Source: Herpetosiphon aurantiacus DSM 785
Lineage (GTDB): Bacteria; Chloroflexota; Chloroflexia; Chloroflexales; Herpetosiphonaceae
Length of the DNA: 64,000 nt
Assembly: GCA_000018565.1 (NCBI GenBank)
Contig: CP000875.1
Location: 759,199-823,198, forward strand
Direction of reading: 5' to 3'
Below, one piece after another: positions 1-9,161 of this stretch (positions are counted from its first letter, which is position 1; each line of letters starts with the position of its first letter). The translations under genes and the position numbers were made by a program. Under the pieces are notes generated by a model. The model did no database searches. It worked only from the letters and a program-made list of their open reading frames with translations, and was not told where the DNA came from.

Positions 1-3000
1 AACAAGCCAAACTCGAAAGCACGATCGAGGCAACCACCCGGGCGCTGGAGCAGGAACGCGCCAAAGCCGATAGCAATGCCACGACTATCGCCACGTTGGA
101 GCGCTCACTCGATAAATTGCAACAGCAGGCACGATCGACGAGTGATGCGATTGAACGCAAGGTGATCAGTATCGAGAAGGCCAGTGTCAGTATGCGCCAG
201 CTGGAGCAGCGCACGCTGAGCGCCGCCGATGCCATGCGCCGCGAAGACACTGCCATGACTGAATCGAAAGGCTCGCTTGGTGGTCTCACCGATGGGCTGA
301 TGGGCGTGGCTAAAGCCTATGTTGGGGTGGAGGCGGTACGCAAGGTGGTGCAGTGGGGCAAGGAAGGAGCGGCGATCGAAGGGGTTGAGGAAGCCTTCGA
401 CAACCTTGCGCGGAAGTCGGGTACGTCGAGCACTGCCTATCTGGCAGCGCTGAAGCAGGCCAGTGCAGGCACAATCAGCGAAACCAATCTGATGATTGGG
501 GCCAATAAGGCGGTATTGCTGGCAGGCGATCGCTTGGCCAAGGATGTGCCGAAGCTCTTGGAGATTGCCCGTGCAGCCAGCAAAGCGACAGGCGAAGATA
601 TCAACTTCATGTTTGATTCGCTGGTCACGGGTCTCGCGCGAAACTCGAAGATGATCATCGACAACTTGGGGATCACGGTCGATGTGGCCAAGGCCAATCA
701 GGACTATGCCGCGTCACTGGGCAAAACCGTGATGGCCCTGACCGATCAAGAGAAGGCGCTGGCCTTCCAACAGGCGGTGATGCAGAGTGGCCAGCAGATG
801 ATCAACGATGTCGGCGTGGATGTCGATTCGAATGCGGCCAAAATCGCTCGTGCCGAAGCCCATTTGCAAAACTTTAGCAACAGCCTGAAGGTGCTGGCAG
901 GCAATATCGTGGGCTTCTTTGCCGAAGGCATTGATGTGCTCGATCGCCTGACCAGTCAAAACTTTACCCTTGCGCAGCGGCTCGATGAGGTGGATTACAA
1001 AGCGATTCAATCGGGAAAGAGCTTTGCCACCTATCGCCAAATCTTGACCGACCTCGATGCCACGGAGGGCATGGTCACCGAGGGCCAATATCACTTGGCC
1101 GAAGCCTTTCTCAACACGGGCATGGATGCGCAGGCGGCGATGGATCGGGTGCGGGGCTTAGGTGATGCGTTTGTGCGCAAAGCTGAGGCTGCCGGACTCT
1201 CCACCACCGCGATTGCCGAGCTGGCGACGCGGGCTGATACCTTGTCCGACAAAAGCGAACGGGCACGCGGGGCGGTCGAAGCCACGACCTTTGCCTTCAG
1301 TGCCGGATCGATTGATGCGACCCTCTACCAGCAGGCGCTCAATGAGATTGAGCAACAGGTGGTGCAGGATGAAATTGAACTGACCCGCTTGGAAGGGGCA
1401 ACCCTGCTCGTTGCCAGTGCCACCCGCGAAGCCACGGTCAGCACGGATGACTTTACCGCAGCGGTCGATGTCCATACCGAGAGCCTGTACGCCAAAATCG
1501 ATGCCACGATCGAAGCCAGTATGGAGCAAGAAACCCTTGCGCTCTTGACCCAAAACGCACGACTGGCTGCCGATGATCATATTGGCGCATTAGCCGCCGA
1601 AACCAGTAGCCTCTACGATCTCGCCGCTGCGGCCCAAACCGCAGGCGATGCGCTGGCCTATAAAGCCCTGATGGAAGGGGTCGCGCAGCTGCCACGCAAT
1701 ACCACCGCTTCGCGCAATGATCTCCGCGCTGAGGGCATCGACCCGCGTGATCAGCGTCAATACAAAGATGCGGTGGCCGATCGGGCACAAGATCTGGTCA
1801 ATCCGGCAGGCGCAGCGGCGCGGCAACGCGAGGCCGAACGCCAAGCGGGAGAGTTCAATCGCCGCAATGCCGAACGGGTGCGCACGGCTCGCAATCCGAC
1901 CCGCCGAAGTGGTGGCGGGAGTGGGAGTGGCAGCCGTGGTCAATCCGCCAGCCAACGCGAAGCCGAGCAACGGATCAAACAGGCCGAGCAGACCGAAGCC
2001 AAGATTGCCAAGGCCAAAGAGGATTTTCAGGAGAAGGCCGAACGGTTGACCCGTGATCACTATGCCACGGTGCGCAAAATCGAGGATGACTATCACCGCA
2101 AAGCCTTGGCGGCGGAGCAGTCCTTCAATCGCCAGAAGTTTGCCGATCAAGCCGATTTCCTCGAATCCGTGGCCAGCATGCACAAAGACGATCGGGCCGA
2201 GGCGCTGCGCAAGCAAACCGAGGCATGGGATAAAGCCCAAGCGATGGCGCAGGCAGGTCGCGCCAAAGAGGCCGATGCCTATCTCAAAGCCGCCGAAGAA
2301 GAAATTGAAGCCGATCAGCAACGCACCGATCGCATGCGCCAGCTGCGCCAACAGTTGGCCGACGACACGGCGGACTTGACCGCTGCCGATCGCGCGGATC
2401 TAGAAGAGCAGCTGCGGCTGTTAGATAAAGCCGATCAGATTAAGGACGACCTTGCGGCCAAGCGCCTGAGCGACTTGGAAACCGCCAACGATAGCCTGAA
2501 AGCCGAACGCGATGAGGCCTTGGCCAGCGAGAACGCCGACTATAGCGAGGCACAGGCCAAGCTGCGCGATGACTTTGCCGACACCATGCGCGGAATTCTG
2601 GACAAACAAACCGAGCAGTTACAGGCGCATCAAACGTGGGCTGATGCCACAATCGCGCTCTATGGCCTTGTGGCCAGCGCCGCGAGCAATGCCGCGAACG
2701 CTGTTGGCCAAGCACCGAGTGGCACTGCCGCGCCTGGTGAGGATGCAGATTTTACCATCCACAATAAGGTGGAAGCCAGCTATGCCCTTGGCACGGGGGA
2801 TATGGGGTTGACTCGCGATATGGTGGTGCAGGCCCATGCCCGCGAAATTATTGTTGATCCGACTCGCTCCGATGGCATTCGCAAAGCAGGTGGGATTGAC
2901 TATCTGCTCAAACTCAGTGAAACCGAACGGGTCAATCGGTCGCGTGCCGATCGCCTGCCCACCGTCACGCCTACGCCCTTAGTGCAGCCAGCCCCGCGTG

Positions 3001-3176
3001 ACTATCCCCCGACCGTTGCCGCAGCGGGGCCAACCAACGTGGCCATTCAGGCAGGCGGCTTGACCCTTGCCCAAATCGAAGCGCTCTTACGCCGGATTCT
3101 GGCCCAAAACAACCAAGGGATGGGCCAACAAAGCCAGGTCCGGCAGCGCATGAAATCCACCACGCTGATCCGGTAA
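1..3176 (+). CDS. Phage tail tape measure protein (5' partial)
   Basis: The open frame runs in from the left edge (codons from base 3), so the true start is outside the window; a TTG at 96 is only an internal codon. More than 1050 residues are visible. The first part is coiled coil. Next comes an Ala/Gly-rich region typical of tape measure proteins, then a Gly/Ser/Arg linker (about residues 605-620 counted from 96) and a very long charged coiled coil with many Ala, Glu, Lys and Asp. The C-terminus is more globular. In long-tailed phages this protein sets tail length and helps DNA delivery. Position and length fit, because the next two genes look like distal tail and hub proteins. The product is inferred from architecture and order; no catalytic motif can be checked. 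Confidence 0.85.
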   Translation, partial: QAKLESTIEATTRALEQERAKADSNATTIATLERSLDKLQQQARSTSDAIERKVISIEKASVSMRQLEQRTLSAADAMRREDTAMTESKGSLGGLTDGLMGVAKAYVGVEAVRKVVQWGKEGAAIEGVEEAFDNLARKSGTSSTAYLAALKQASAGTISETNLMIGANKAVLLAGDRLAKDVPKLLEIARAASKATGEDINFMFDSLVTGLARNSKMIIDNLGITVDVAKANQDYAASLGKTVMALTDQEKALAFQQAVMQSGQQMINDVGVDVDSNAAKIARAEAHLQNFSNSLKVLAGNIVGFFAEGIDVLDRLTSQNFTLAQRLDEVDYKAIQSGKSFATYRQILTDLDATEGMVTEGQYHLAEAFLNTGMDAQAAMDRVRGLGDAFVRKAEAAGLSTTAIAELATRADTLSDKSERARGAVEATTFAFSAGSIDATLYQQALNEIEQQVVQDEIELTRLEGATLLVASATREATVSTDDFTAAVDVHTESLYAKIDATIEASMEQETLALLTQNARLAADDHIGALAAETSSLYDLAAAAQTAGDALAYKALMEGVAQLPRNTTASRNDLRAEGIDPRDQRQYKDAVADRAQDLVNPAGAAARQREAERQAGEFNRRNAERVRTARNPTRRSGGGSGSGSRGQSASQREAEQRIKQAEQTEAKIAKAKEDFQEKAERLTRDHYATVRKIEDDYHRKALAAEQSFNRQKFADQADFLESVASMHKDDRAEALRKQTEAWDKAQAMAQAGRAKEADAYLKAAEEEIEADQQRTDRMRQLRQQLADDTADLTAADRADLEEQLRLLDKADQIKDDLAAKRLSDLETANDSLKAERDEALASENADYSEAQAKLRDDFADTMRGILDKQTEQLQAHQTWADATIALYGLVASAASNAANAVGQAPSGTAAPGEDADFTIHNKVEASYALGTGDMGLTRDMVVQAHAREIIVDPTRSDGIRKAGGIDYLLKLSETERVNRSRADRLPTVTPTPLVQPAPRDYPPTVAAAGPTNVAIQAGGLTLAQIEALLRRILAQNNQGMGQQSQVRQRMKSTTLIR

Positions 3177-3182
3177 GTGAGT

Positions 3183-3222
3183 GACAAGAGGTACATATAT
3201 CTAGATATATGTACCTCTTGTC
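3183..3222. repeat. Perfect 40-bp palindrome between tail genes
   Basis: Two 20-nt arms with no spacer are exact reverse complements, meeting at the centre CTAG (3201-3204). One arm starts GACAAGAGGTAC and the other ends GTACCTCTTGTC. No T-run follows, so this is not a normal intrinsic terminator. It starts 7 bases after the tape measure stop and ends 22 bases before the next start. It could be an mRNA processing or stability hairpin, a protein binding site or a cruciform-forming site. Confidence 0.85.
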
Positions 3223-3244
3223 GGAATAGAAAAGGACGAATCGT

Positions 3245-4612
3245 ATGCCAACGACCCAACGCACCTGTTCATTGATTGCCGGAACCGATACCTTTACGAT
3301 TGGCGACCCCAGCGCGGGAGCCGATGCCACCTTTGTCTTGGGCGGCGGAGCGATTCCTAGCACCCACGATGATCGTCCGGTGGAAACCCAGTGGCTGATC
3401 AATATTGTGGGCAGCACGGCAGCGGATGCCATGAGTCGGCTGCAAAAACTAGGGCGGATTCTGACCGCCGCGACCTATTACCGCACGGCTCCCGAGCAGT
3501 ATGACAGCCTTCGGCCACGGGTGCTGTTTCAACCCTTTGGCAGTAATCGCAGCACGCCGCTCGTGCGCAGCCTGCTCGATGCGACCGTGCCCGATGTGCC
3601 TGCTGGACTGATCGATACCGATTTGCAAGCGATTCCGCCCGGCATTAACGGGGTGGCGATCAGCTTTCAGTCAGGCGGCTGGTGGTTGCCGAGCGAGATC
3701 AGTGACTATGATCGGGTCACCTCAGCCAGTGTGGCCAATGGCAGCGTGATGAGCCTGAACTTTGGCGCAACCCTGCATGCGACTGCCTCGCCTGCTCGCG
3801 TGACCGTGGCGGGCAACTATCCCCCAACCAGCAGTGGCTTCTTGAACATGCCGCTCTCGGCGTTGCTGGTGAGTAAACAAGGCGGGATTCAGGTGGTGGC
3901 GGGCAGTAGCTGGAGCACCGATGCCACGTGGGCCAGTAACAACCAGTCGGCCCAAAAAGCTCGCGATACCTTTGTCTTACGGGGAACCCTGAGTGCTGGT
4001 GTGACGAGCACGACTCCGCAGCATACGGGTGGCTTTAGCGTGAGTGGGCGGCAAACGGTGGTGACCAAGATTGCCGTGCGCACCGCTGGCGTGAGTGTGC
4101 GGATTGCGGCCATCCTCGACAATCTGGAGAATGGTCAAAGCCTCGTCTCGCCCGAAGAGGTCGTCAGTGGCGGCAGCACGACCAACCCGCAACTGGTGAT
4201 CTTCCGCGAGATTGCGATTAATAGCGTCAGCACCCGCTTGCGCTATCGGGTGACCGCCAGCGCCGCCGCGACCGTCGATATTGAAACCAGCTACCTCGTC
4301 GATACCACCCGCCCTGAGCATGGCGTGCGCATCCTTGAACCCTTCACCTTAAATAGCAGTCCTACCGGCTTTGTCTTGGACTTCCAACCCACCTATCGCC
4401 CACGGGTGGCGATTACGGGCAAGTTTGTTGGTGCACGGGGTCGCTTGCCCGTACAGGTTCCTGCCCAAACCGTAGCGGGAGCCGATGCCAATCTTGATGC
4501 GGTCTATGTCGGAACCTATAGCACCAACTGGCGGATTGTCGATGCAGCCAGCGCCGTGACCAATTATGTGCTGACCCTTGACCGCTATCGGGCCTACCGG
4601 ATGCCAGAGTAA
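3245..4612 (+). CDS. Probable phage distal tail protein
   Basis: 455 residues, starting at an ATG with an AAAGGA ribosome site about 8 bases upstream. It follows the tape measure gene directly and precedes another tail gene by 11 bases, the usual siphovirus order of tape measure, distal tail, hub. The sequence is rich in Thr, Ser, Val and Gly with a predicted beta-strand character, and it contains several sandwich-like stretches (for example residues about 260-380). There is no signal peptide and no membrane segment. I do not recognise a specific family by motif. The distal tail (or fibre-like) call comes from gene order and beta-rich composition. Confidence 0.6.
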   Translation: MPTTQRTCSLIAGTDTFTIGDPSAGADATFVLGGGAIPSTHDDRPVETQWLINIVGSTAADAMSRLQKLGRILTAATYYRTAPEQYDSLRPRVLFQPFGSNRSTPLVRSLLDATVPDVPAGLIDTDLQAIPPGINGVAISFQSGGWWLPSEISDYDRVTSASVANGSVMSLNFGATLHATASPARVTVAGNYPPTSSGFLNMPLSALLVSKQGGIQVVAGSSWSTDATWASNNQSAQKARDTFVLRGTLSAGVTSTTPQHTGGFSVSGRQTVVTKIAVRTAGVSVRIAAILDNLENGQSLVSPEEVVSGGSTTNPQLVIFREIAINSVSTRLRYRVTASAAATVDIETSYLVDTTRPEHGVRILEPFTLNSSPTGFVLDFQPTYRPRVAITGKFVGARGRLPVQVPAQTVAGADANLDAVYVGTYSTNWRIVDAASAVTNYVLTLDRYRAYRMPE

Positions 4613-4623
4613 GCGAGGCAATA

Positions 4624-6390
4624 ATGCTTGATCCCCAATTCCAAATTCTCATACAGGATCTGACGAGTAGCCAAATGCTGGATGTCTCCGATCGGGTGAC
4701 CGCCGCCACGTGGCGCTATACCGAGCAGGGCTGTGGTGATCTCAGTGTCACCATGCCCTGCACCATGCCGGAAGCCTATTGGTTCAAAACGCTGCCGTTT
4801 GTCTATGTCAAAGTCTTCAATCGCTGCTCGAAGCGCATCTGGTGGGGCCGCGCCGCTGGCGACGATGTGACGATTATCCGCACGGCGGATGGGGCTGTCT
4901 CAATCCAGATCTTGGCCTTGGGCCTCGTCAAAGCGCTCGAAGATATTCCCCACACGGGCTGGTGGAGTAGCACGCGCTATGGTGATTGGCAGGACGTGCC
5001 CAGCGACCTGATTCCGAGCCGCACGCCCGAGCGCTTCAGCTTCGAAACCGAGCGGCGCTTGCGGATTGCCCCATCGGGCGGCAATGGCTTTACCACCAGC
5101 AGTATTGGCATGCTCTCGATTGCGCAGCCCGCTGCGGCGAGTGTCCAGTGGCAAACCATCGAGGCGAGCTACACCCTGAAAGCGCCTGCTGGATGGCGAG
5201 CCAGCCTCAGCCGCTACGATGGCACAACCTTTTTATCCTCGCTTTGGACGCTTGATGGCGTTGGCATCGGCGCGACCGGAATTACCACCCAAAGCGGCAC
5301 GCTGAGCTTCCTGAGTGGCGTGGGCTGTTCGCGCTTGGGCTTCAATCTGTTTTGTACCCGTGCAGCCACGAATCTGCATACCGCAGCGATTACGGCAGGT
5401 ACGCGCACGGTCACGCCTGGCACGATGGCGGGGATCGCGGTCAATGCCAAGTTGGCGATTGGCGGCGCGGATCCGGAGGAAGTCGTCGTGACGGCCACGA
5501 CTGCGACGACCTTTACTGCCGTGTTTCGCAATGCGCACCTTGGCAGCGATCTGGTCGAGCCGCTATGGGATGGGAATGATGGCGATATTGAGTTGGTGAT
5601 TACTAATGTGCGGGTCAAAGCTGTCACCACAGCAACCGTCACGCTGGATCAATTGGCCAAGTATGCCTTGAGTGAGGTATTGGCGGTCAATCCATGGGCG
5701 GTCTTTAATAGCGATGGCAAAGTGCAAAGTCCGCTCGTCGATATCGCCAATCTGGTGGCAGAAGATCTGCCGTGGGCGACGATCTTGAGTGAGCAGGTGC
5801 AGCTGGGGGATACCAGTAACCGTCCATGGGTCTGGGGTGTTGATGAAGATGGGGTACTGTTTGTGCGGCCACGCCAGTCAGGGCGGGTATGGTATGTGAG
5901 TACCGAGCAATGCAGCTATACCCAAGGCGGCAATAGCGATGGACGCTGGACGAGTGGCTATGGGGTGTATGAGGATGAGCAGGGCCAACGCCAGCGCACG
6001 CCCATCCAAACCGATGCCCAAGCCTTGGCCAATAGCGGATTGATTCGGCGCACGGCGCTGATGGTTGATAGTGGGACGCTCGCCGTGGCCACGCAACGAA
6101 CCAGTGTATTTCTGAGTGATGCCGCCAAAGGCGAAGCCGCTGCCAGTCTGACCTGTGCGGTGCTGGAAACCGTGGATGGCATGGTCTATCCAGCGACCGA
6201 AGCGCGACCGGGTGACATGCTGCTGTTTCGTGATGTGCTGCCCACCAGTAGCGCGGTGGCCAATCGCCTGAATGGCTTTGTGTTGTCCGAAGTGCAGGTC
6301 GATGGCTTCAATTTGGCGGCAGTGCATCTTGTGCCCGAGGAGCCACTGCCACAGCTGGAGATGGTGACCGCCAAGGTGGGTATCCAGTAA
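4624..6390 (+). CDS. Probable phage tail hub/baseplate protein
   Basis: 588 residues. The opening (FQILIQDL, then DVSDRVTAATWRYTEQGCGDL) resembles siphovirus tail-hub or tail-associated proteins that begin with a short beta domain and a curvature or trajectory statement. The middle (about residues 150-320) is a Thr/Ala-rich beta insert that could be a carbohydrate-binding or decoration domain. It starts 11 bases after the previous stop with a purine-rich leader (GCGAGGCAATA). The gene is the last of the plus-strand tail run and is followed at once by a strong terminator. Hub identity is inferred from order and general shape; a receptor-binding role is possible. Confidence 0.6.
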   Translation: MLDPQFQILIQDLTSSQMLDVSDRVTAATWRYTEQGCGDLSVTMPCTMPEAYWFKTLPFVYVKVFNRCSKRIWWGRAAGDDVTIIRTADGAVSIQILALGLVKALEDIPHTGWWSSTRYGDWQDVPSDLIPSRTPERFSFETERRLRIAPSGGNGFTTSSIGMLSIAQPAAASVQWQTIEASYTLKAPAGWRASLSRYDGTTFLSSLWTLDGVGIGATGITTQSGTLSFLSGVGCSRLGFNLFCTRAATNLHTAAITAGTRTVTPGTMAGIAVNAKLAIGGADPEEVVVTATTATTFTAVFRNAHLGSDLVEPLWDGNDGDIELVITNVRVKAVTTATVTLDQLAKYALSEVLAVNPWAVFNSDGKVQSPLVDIANLVAEDLPWATILSEQVQLGDTSNRPWVWGVDEDGVLFVRPRQSGRVWYVSTEQCSYTQGGNSDGRWTSGYGVYEDEQGQRQRTPIQTDAQALANSGLIRRTALMVDSGTLAVATQRTSVFLSDAAKGEAAASLTCAVLETVDGMVYPATEARPGDMLLFRDVLPTSSAVANRLNGFVLSEVQVDGFNLAAVHLVPEEPLPQLEMVTAKVGIQ

Positions 6391-6409
6391 ACAAACAGGC
6401 TTTACAAGC

Positions 6410-6450
6410 AAAAACGCCTGTGATCAGGATGCTGATCACAGGCGTTTTTT
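6410..6450 (+). terminator. Intrinsic terminator after tail genes
   Basis: A 16-bp perfect stem (6411-6426 with 6433-6448) with a 6-base loop, containing ACGCCTGTGATCA and ending in a run of six T. It lies 20 bases after the last tail gene and closes the plus-strand tail transcript. Confidence 0.9.
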
Positions 6451-6460
6451 ATGATTGTTA

Positions 6461-6790
6461 TTATTATACTGCCGAGGATTGCGTTCATGCTGAGATAATT
6501 TCAAATATTCAAAATGCTTGAGATGGGATAAGTTCTAATCTCTTGGCGAGGATTGAGATCTTTCGAATCCAGCTTTCCGTGCAGAAGGCATAGTCGCTCC
6601 AACCAACTTGTAGTCTGCAAAGAGGATTCAGTCTATTTGAACCCCCCAAAGACGAAAACTTACCTAAGGCTGGTCAAGGGTATTTATTTGTAATGCCCAA
6701 AGAGGATTCAGGTGATTCGGAGGTGGTAGAAGCCATACAAGGTGATAATCTATCCAATATTGTAATCCCCCAACGAGGATATCCAGACTA
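6461..6790. repeat. Decayed CRISPR-like repeat row
   Basis: Five partial copies of a motif close to TGTAATCCCCAAAGAGGAT, followed by a T and often CAG, have their GAGGA core at 6474, 6548, 6622, 6702 and 6775. The spacing is 74, 74, 80 and 73 bases, which is normal for a repeat plus spacer in type I or III arrays. The copies at 6689 and 6761 are best preserved; the first two keep mainly the GAGGATT core. No copy is identical to another, so the array is probably dead. The sequence between copies shows no coding signal. Confidence 0.4.
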
Positions 6791-7090
6791 TACACAATTC
6801 GCTGGGCTGACGCAAGCTCACTAAAACCACAAACGGTTCGCAAATCAGAGTTGCTTGTGGGAGAGATGAGAGAAAAAGGTTTGAATTTAGCATAGCATTT
6901 TTTGTGATCTCGTGTGCAATGGTATGTAGTGGAGCATTTAGTTACACATAATTCAGTGAGAAAAGCCGCGCCTTCATAATTGCGGCAACTAGCTATTATA
7001 CTTGTAGTGAAAAATTGTGCGTATCGCCTAAGAACGAGGGCCAAGACTTGCGGGGTATGAAGCTTGTCACGACAATTTAAAGATAACTAC
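6791..7090. other. Non-coding stretch, nothing recognised
   Basis: AT-rich sequence between the decayed repeats and the terminator of the three-gene cassette. A 126-codon minus-strand frame covers part of it, but it runs through the repeat row, has no ribosome site and has odd composition, so I do not call it. Confidence 0.5.
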
Positions 7091-7137
7091 AAAACAAGAC
7101 CAAAAACATCGTATTTAGATGTTTTTGGTCTTGTTTT
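7091..7137 (-). terminator. Terminator of the three-gene cassette
   Basis: A 20-bp perfect stem (7091-7110 with 7118-7137) with a 7-base loop. The arms contain AAGACCAAAAACATC and its complement. The stem touches the stop codon of the last cassette gene. A-rich and T-rich ends make it work in both directions. Confidence 0.85.
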
Positions 7138-7583
7138 TACTCTTGGCCTACATCTAAAACGATAGGTGCAATTTCACTTAGTTTTCTTCTAAGTACATTG
7201 GCTTGTACACGATTTGCCATATCAATACCTTTAATGTCGGTATGTGCTTGATTCGGACCATTTTCCTCATCCTTATTTATAGGTGTATGAACAACGGTTA
7301 GTTCAGTTATTGCACGTACTAGGGCAACTGACATTTTAACCACAGCATACAAATTTATTGGAAGGTCTTTTGTTGATGTGGCACGTGCACGTGTTTCTTG
7401 AGGAGTAGAATAGTTGTCCCAATCAGTTGATAAACCATCTCCTTGAGGCTTAAATGCCCCATATCCTGGATTTCCATTTTGAATAAAACTTTTATGTACT
7501 CTCATATACAGAAAGTCTTTATCTGGAATAGATTCTGATGCATAACGCTCATTAGCTAGCTCATCAGCCATACCAATAACCAT
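7137..7583 (-). CDS. Uncharacterised protein, last of AT-rich cassette
   Basis: 148 residues, start at 7583 with GAGGGTGG upstream; it overlaps the previous gene by 28 bases, so translation is probably coupled. It has no signal peptide or membrane segment. The pattern FLYMRVHKSF, then LSTDWDNYSTPQETRARA and a late NQAHTDIKG reminds me of a widespread small uncharacterised family with an R-x-H start, a D-W...S-T-P-E-x-T core and an N-x-A-H motif near the end. That likeness is from memory and has no known function. A later start at 7571 is possible. Base composition is clearly richer in A and T than the flanking replication genes, which suggests separate acquisition. Confidence 0.65.
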   Translation of the reverse strand: MVIGMADELANERYASESIPDKDFLYMRVHKSFIQNGNPGYGAFKPQGDGLSTDWDNYSTPQETRARATSTKDLPINLYAVVKMSVALVRAITELTVVHTPINKDEENGPNQAHTDIKGIDMANRVQANVLRRKLSEIAPIVLDVGQE

Positions 7584-8248
7584 AAACCACCCTCACTTAA
7601 GTCAAATGATCCGCTAAGAGAGTTGTCAGCAGCATTATCACCAGAGTATGTTACTAAATCATCAGTTGCGTCAACATTTATTAGAAGATGTTTATTTGAA
7701 TGTTTCCATGATATATCAATACTACCATCTGGGCCAAGGCCAATTATAGGAGTAGGTATCTTTTGATTATTCATGGCAAAATATTGTTTTACCATATCCA
7801 AAAGTAAATTGACTGCCTTAATCCATGTATCTTCTTTATATCCAACGCTACCCTCTTCATCCCAATTATCTTCCAGCTCAAGCATAAACCTTGATTTCTC
7901 AATAGCCTGATGTATATGGTCAAAGTGATCTTTATCTTTATTAAGCCATCTTAAAACTTGTTTACTAATAGATGGAGTTTCATGAAGTTGCCGATGCTCA
8001 TAATTATAAGGTTCAGTTTCAATTGTTCGTTTCTGGCTAGGGTCATAATAGATATATATTACCTCCTCATTTACTAATTTAGGAATACGAGCAACTGCAT
8101 TGTTATCATGGTTAGCTTGAAAAACAAATGGTTCAAGAGTTCTGAGCCATGACGCTGCTTCGGGAGGATTGATTTTTATACTAGGATTAGGTAGAAGATC
8201 CATAGGCTGCCAAGAAAATACTTTAGGTTTTTTATTAGTAGTAGCCAT
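7556..8248 (-). CDS. Uncharacterised protein, middle of AT-rich cassette
   Basis: 230 residues if started at 8248 (MATTNKK), where AGGAGA lies about 8 bases upstream; an upstream in-frame ATG at 8278 has no good ribosome site and would overlap the preceding gene more. It is soluble with no signal peptide. The centre contains LELEDNWDEEGSVGY followed by a helical stretch, a feature I have seen in small uncharacterised proteins that carry an N-W-D-x-x-G motif and usually sit beside a second unknown gene, as here. The C-terminal part (GPDGSIDISW) looks like beta strands. No enzyme motif was found. It is co-transcribed with both neighbours. Confidence 0.65.
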   Translation of the reverse strand: MATTNKKPKVFSWQPMDLLPNPSIKINPPEAASWLRTLEPFVFQANHDNNAVARIPKLVNEEVIYIYYDPSQKRTIETEPYNYEHRQLHETPSISKQVLRWLNKDKDHFDHIHQAIEKSRFMLELEDNWDEEGSVGYKEDTWIKAVNLLLDMVKQYFAMNNQKIPTPIIGLGPDGSIDISWKHSNKHLLINVDATDDLVTYSGDNAADNSLSGSFDLSEGGLWLLVWLMS

Positions 8249-8258
8249 ATCGTTTCTC

Positions 8259-8936
8259 CTATGATGGATTCGAGTCAAGAATATGTATATTGACAGATTC
8301 CAATTTTTCTTGAAGATTATTTGATTTTTCTATTAATAAATCTAACTGATAACGTAATTTAAGTACATCGTATATATCAAATGTGAAGTTTATATCTTTT
8401 TGTTCGTCGTTATTTTCATATGTTAACTTTAACCTATAGAGAATAACATTTGACAATAGTTCCTGATTATCATCATTAAAAATAGGACGCAAATCTAAAA
8501 ATGTATGAGTATCTACAATACATCGTTCACTATCAGATGCTACTTTGTAAGCAGATGCCACTATACCTAATGGACTATAGAGTGTTAGTAGTCTCTCTAG
8601 TCGTTGGCCTAGATTTTGTATTACAGCATCTGATATTTCCGGATTTCGCTGTACAAATGCGTTAATAATGCTTGGGACTAATTTATCAGTAGAAGTCGGT
8701 ATTTGGCTCTTTACTCCATATAAACTTATGATTGTACGAATGATCCGTTCTGCATCAATATGGGGATATTTGAATTTCTCGCTTACGGCAGCAGCAAAGG
8801 ATCTAGGATGATAGCGAACAGGAGTTTGGGTTATCGACTCAATCAGGAAAGCGAATTCCTCGTCTGTTAACGAAGCTATACTCGAAATGGTCGGATACTC
8901 TTCGTCAGGAATATTCATGACAAAAGATAATGCCAT
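8259..8936 (-). CDS. Uncharacterised protein, first of AT-rich cassette
   Basis: 225 residues from the ATG at 8936 (MALSFVMNIP), chosen because GAGGT lies 6 bases upstream; the longer frame to 8990 has no such site. Mostly helical and acidic, with a C-terminal coiled coil (LLIEKSNNLQEKLESVN). No membrane segment, signal peptide or known catalytic motif is visible. It is the promoter-proximal gene of three minus-strand genes that share one terminator. The stop is 10 bases before the next start. Function unknown; the setting (cargo inside a phage-like element, atypical composition) is common for defence or toxin-antitoxin genes, but the sequence alone does not show that. Confidence 0.65.
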   Translation of the reverse strand: MALSFVMNIPDEEYPTISSIASLTDEEFAFLIESITQTPVRYHPRSFAAAVSEKFKYPHIDAERIIRTIISLYGVKSQIPTSTDKLVPSIINAFVQRNPEISDAVIQNLGQRLERLLTLYSPLGIVASAYKVASDSERCIVDTHTFLDLRPIFNDDNQELLSNVILYRLKLTYENNDEQKDINFTFDIYDVLKLRYQLDLLIEKSNNLQEKLESVNIHILDSNPS

Positions 8937-9161
8937 ATTGACCTCATACCTTACTACAAACTTGTAATTATGATAAGAATTATAGTACATTTAGATTAAA
9001 GAATGATGAGTTCATGCCATAATATCTTACAGTATAATTAGATTATATATCACTTTCCTCCATTGTAGCCTATTCTACTTATTGATTCCACATGTTGAAC
9101 AGTCCTAATGCCTTTTGCTTTTCACACGACCGCACCTTTGCGTGAAGCGCGGTTCGTATCT

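Noticed and set aside
1590-2351. Long minus-strand frame of 253 codons under the tape measure gene
   Set aside because: Antisense shadow of the coiled-coil region; no ribosome site.
3183-3222. Palindrome as a protelomerase telomere site
   Set aside because: No protelomerase gene in the window and the place between two tail genes is odd; kept only as one option in the findings.
6636-6660. Repeat-like sequence CCCCCCAAAGACGAAAAC
   Set aside because: It falls only about 28 bases after a better copy, so it does not fit the spacing; kept out of the unit count.
6841-6880. Possible sixth CRISPR-like unit
   Set aside because: The core GAGGATT is missing and the step of about 88 bases breaks the pattern.
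6664-7044. 126-codon minus-strand frame
   Set aside because: Runs across the decayed repeat row, has no ribosome site and no protein-like pattern.
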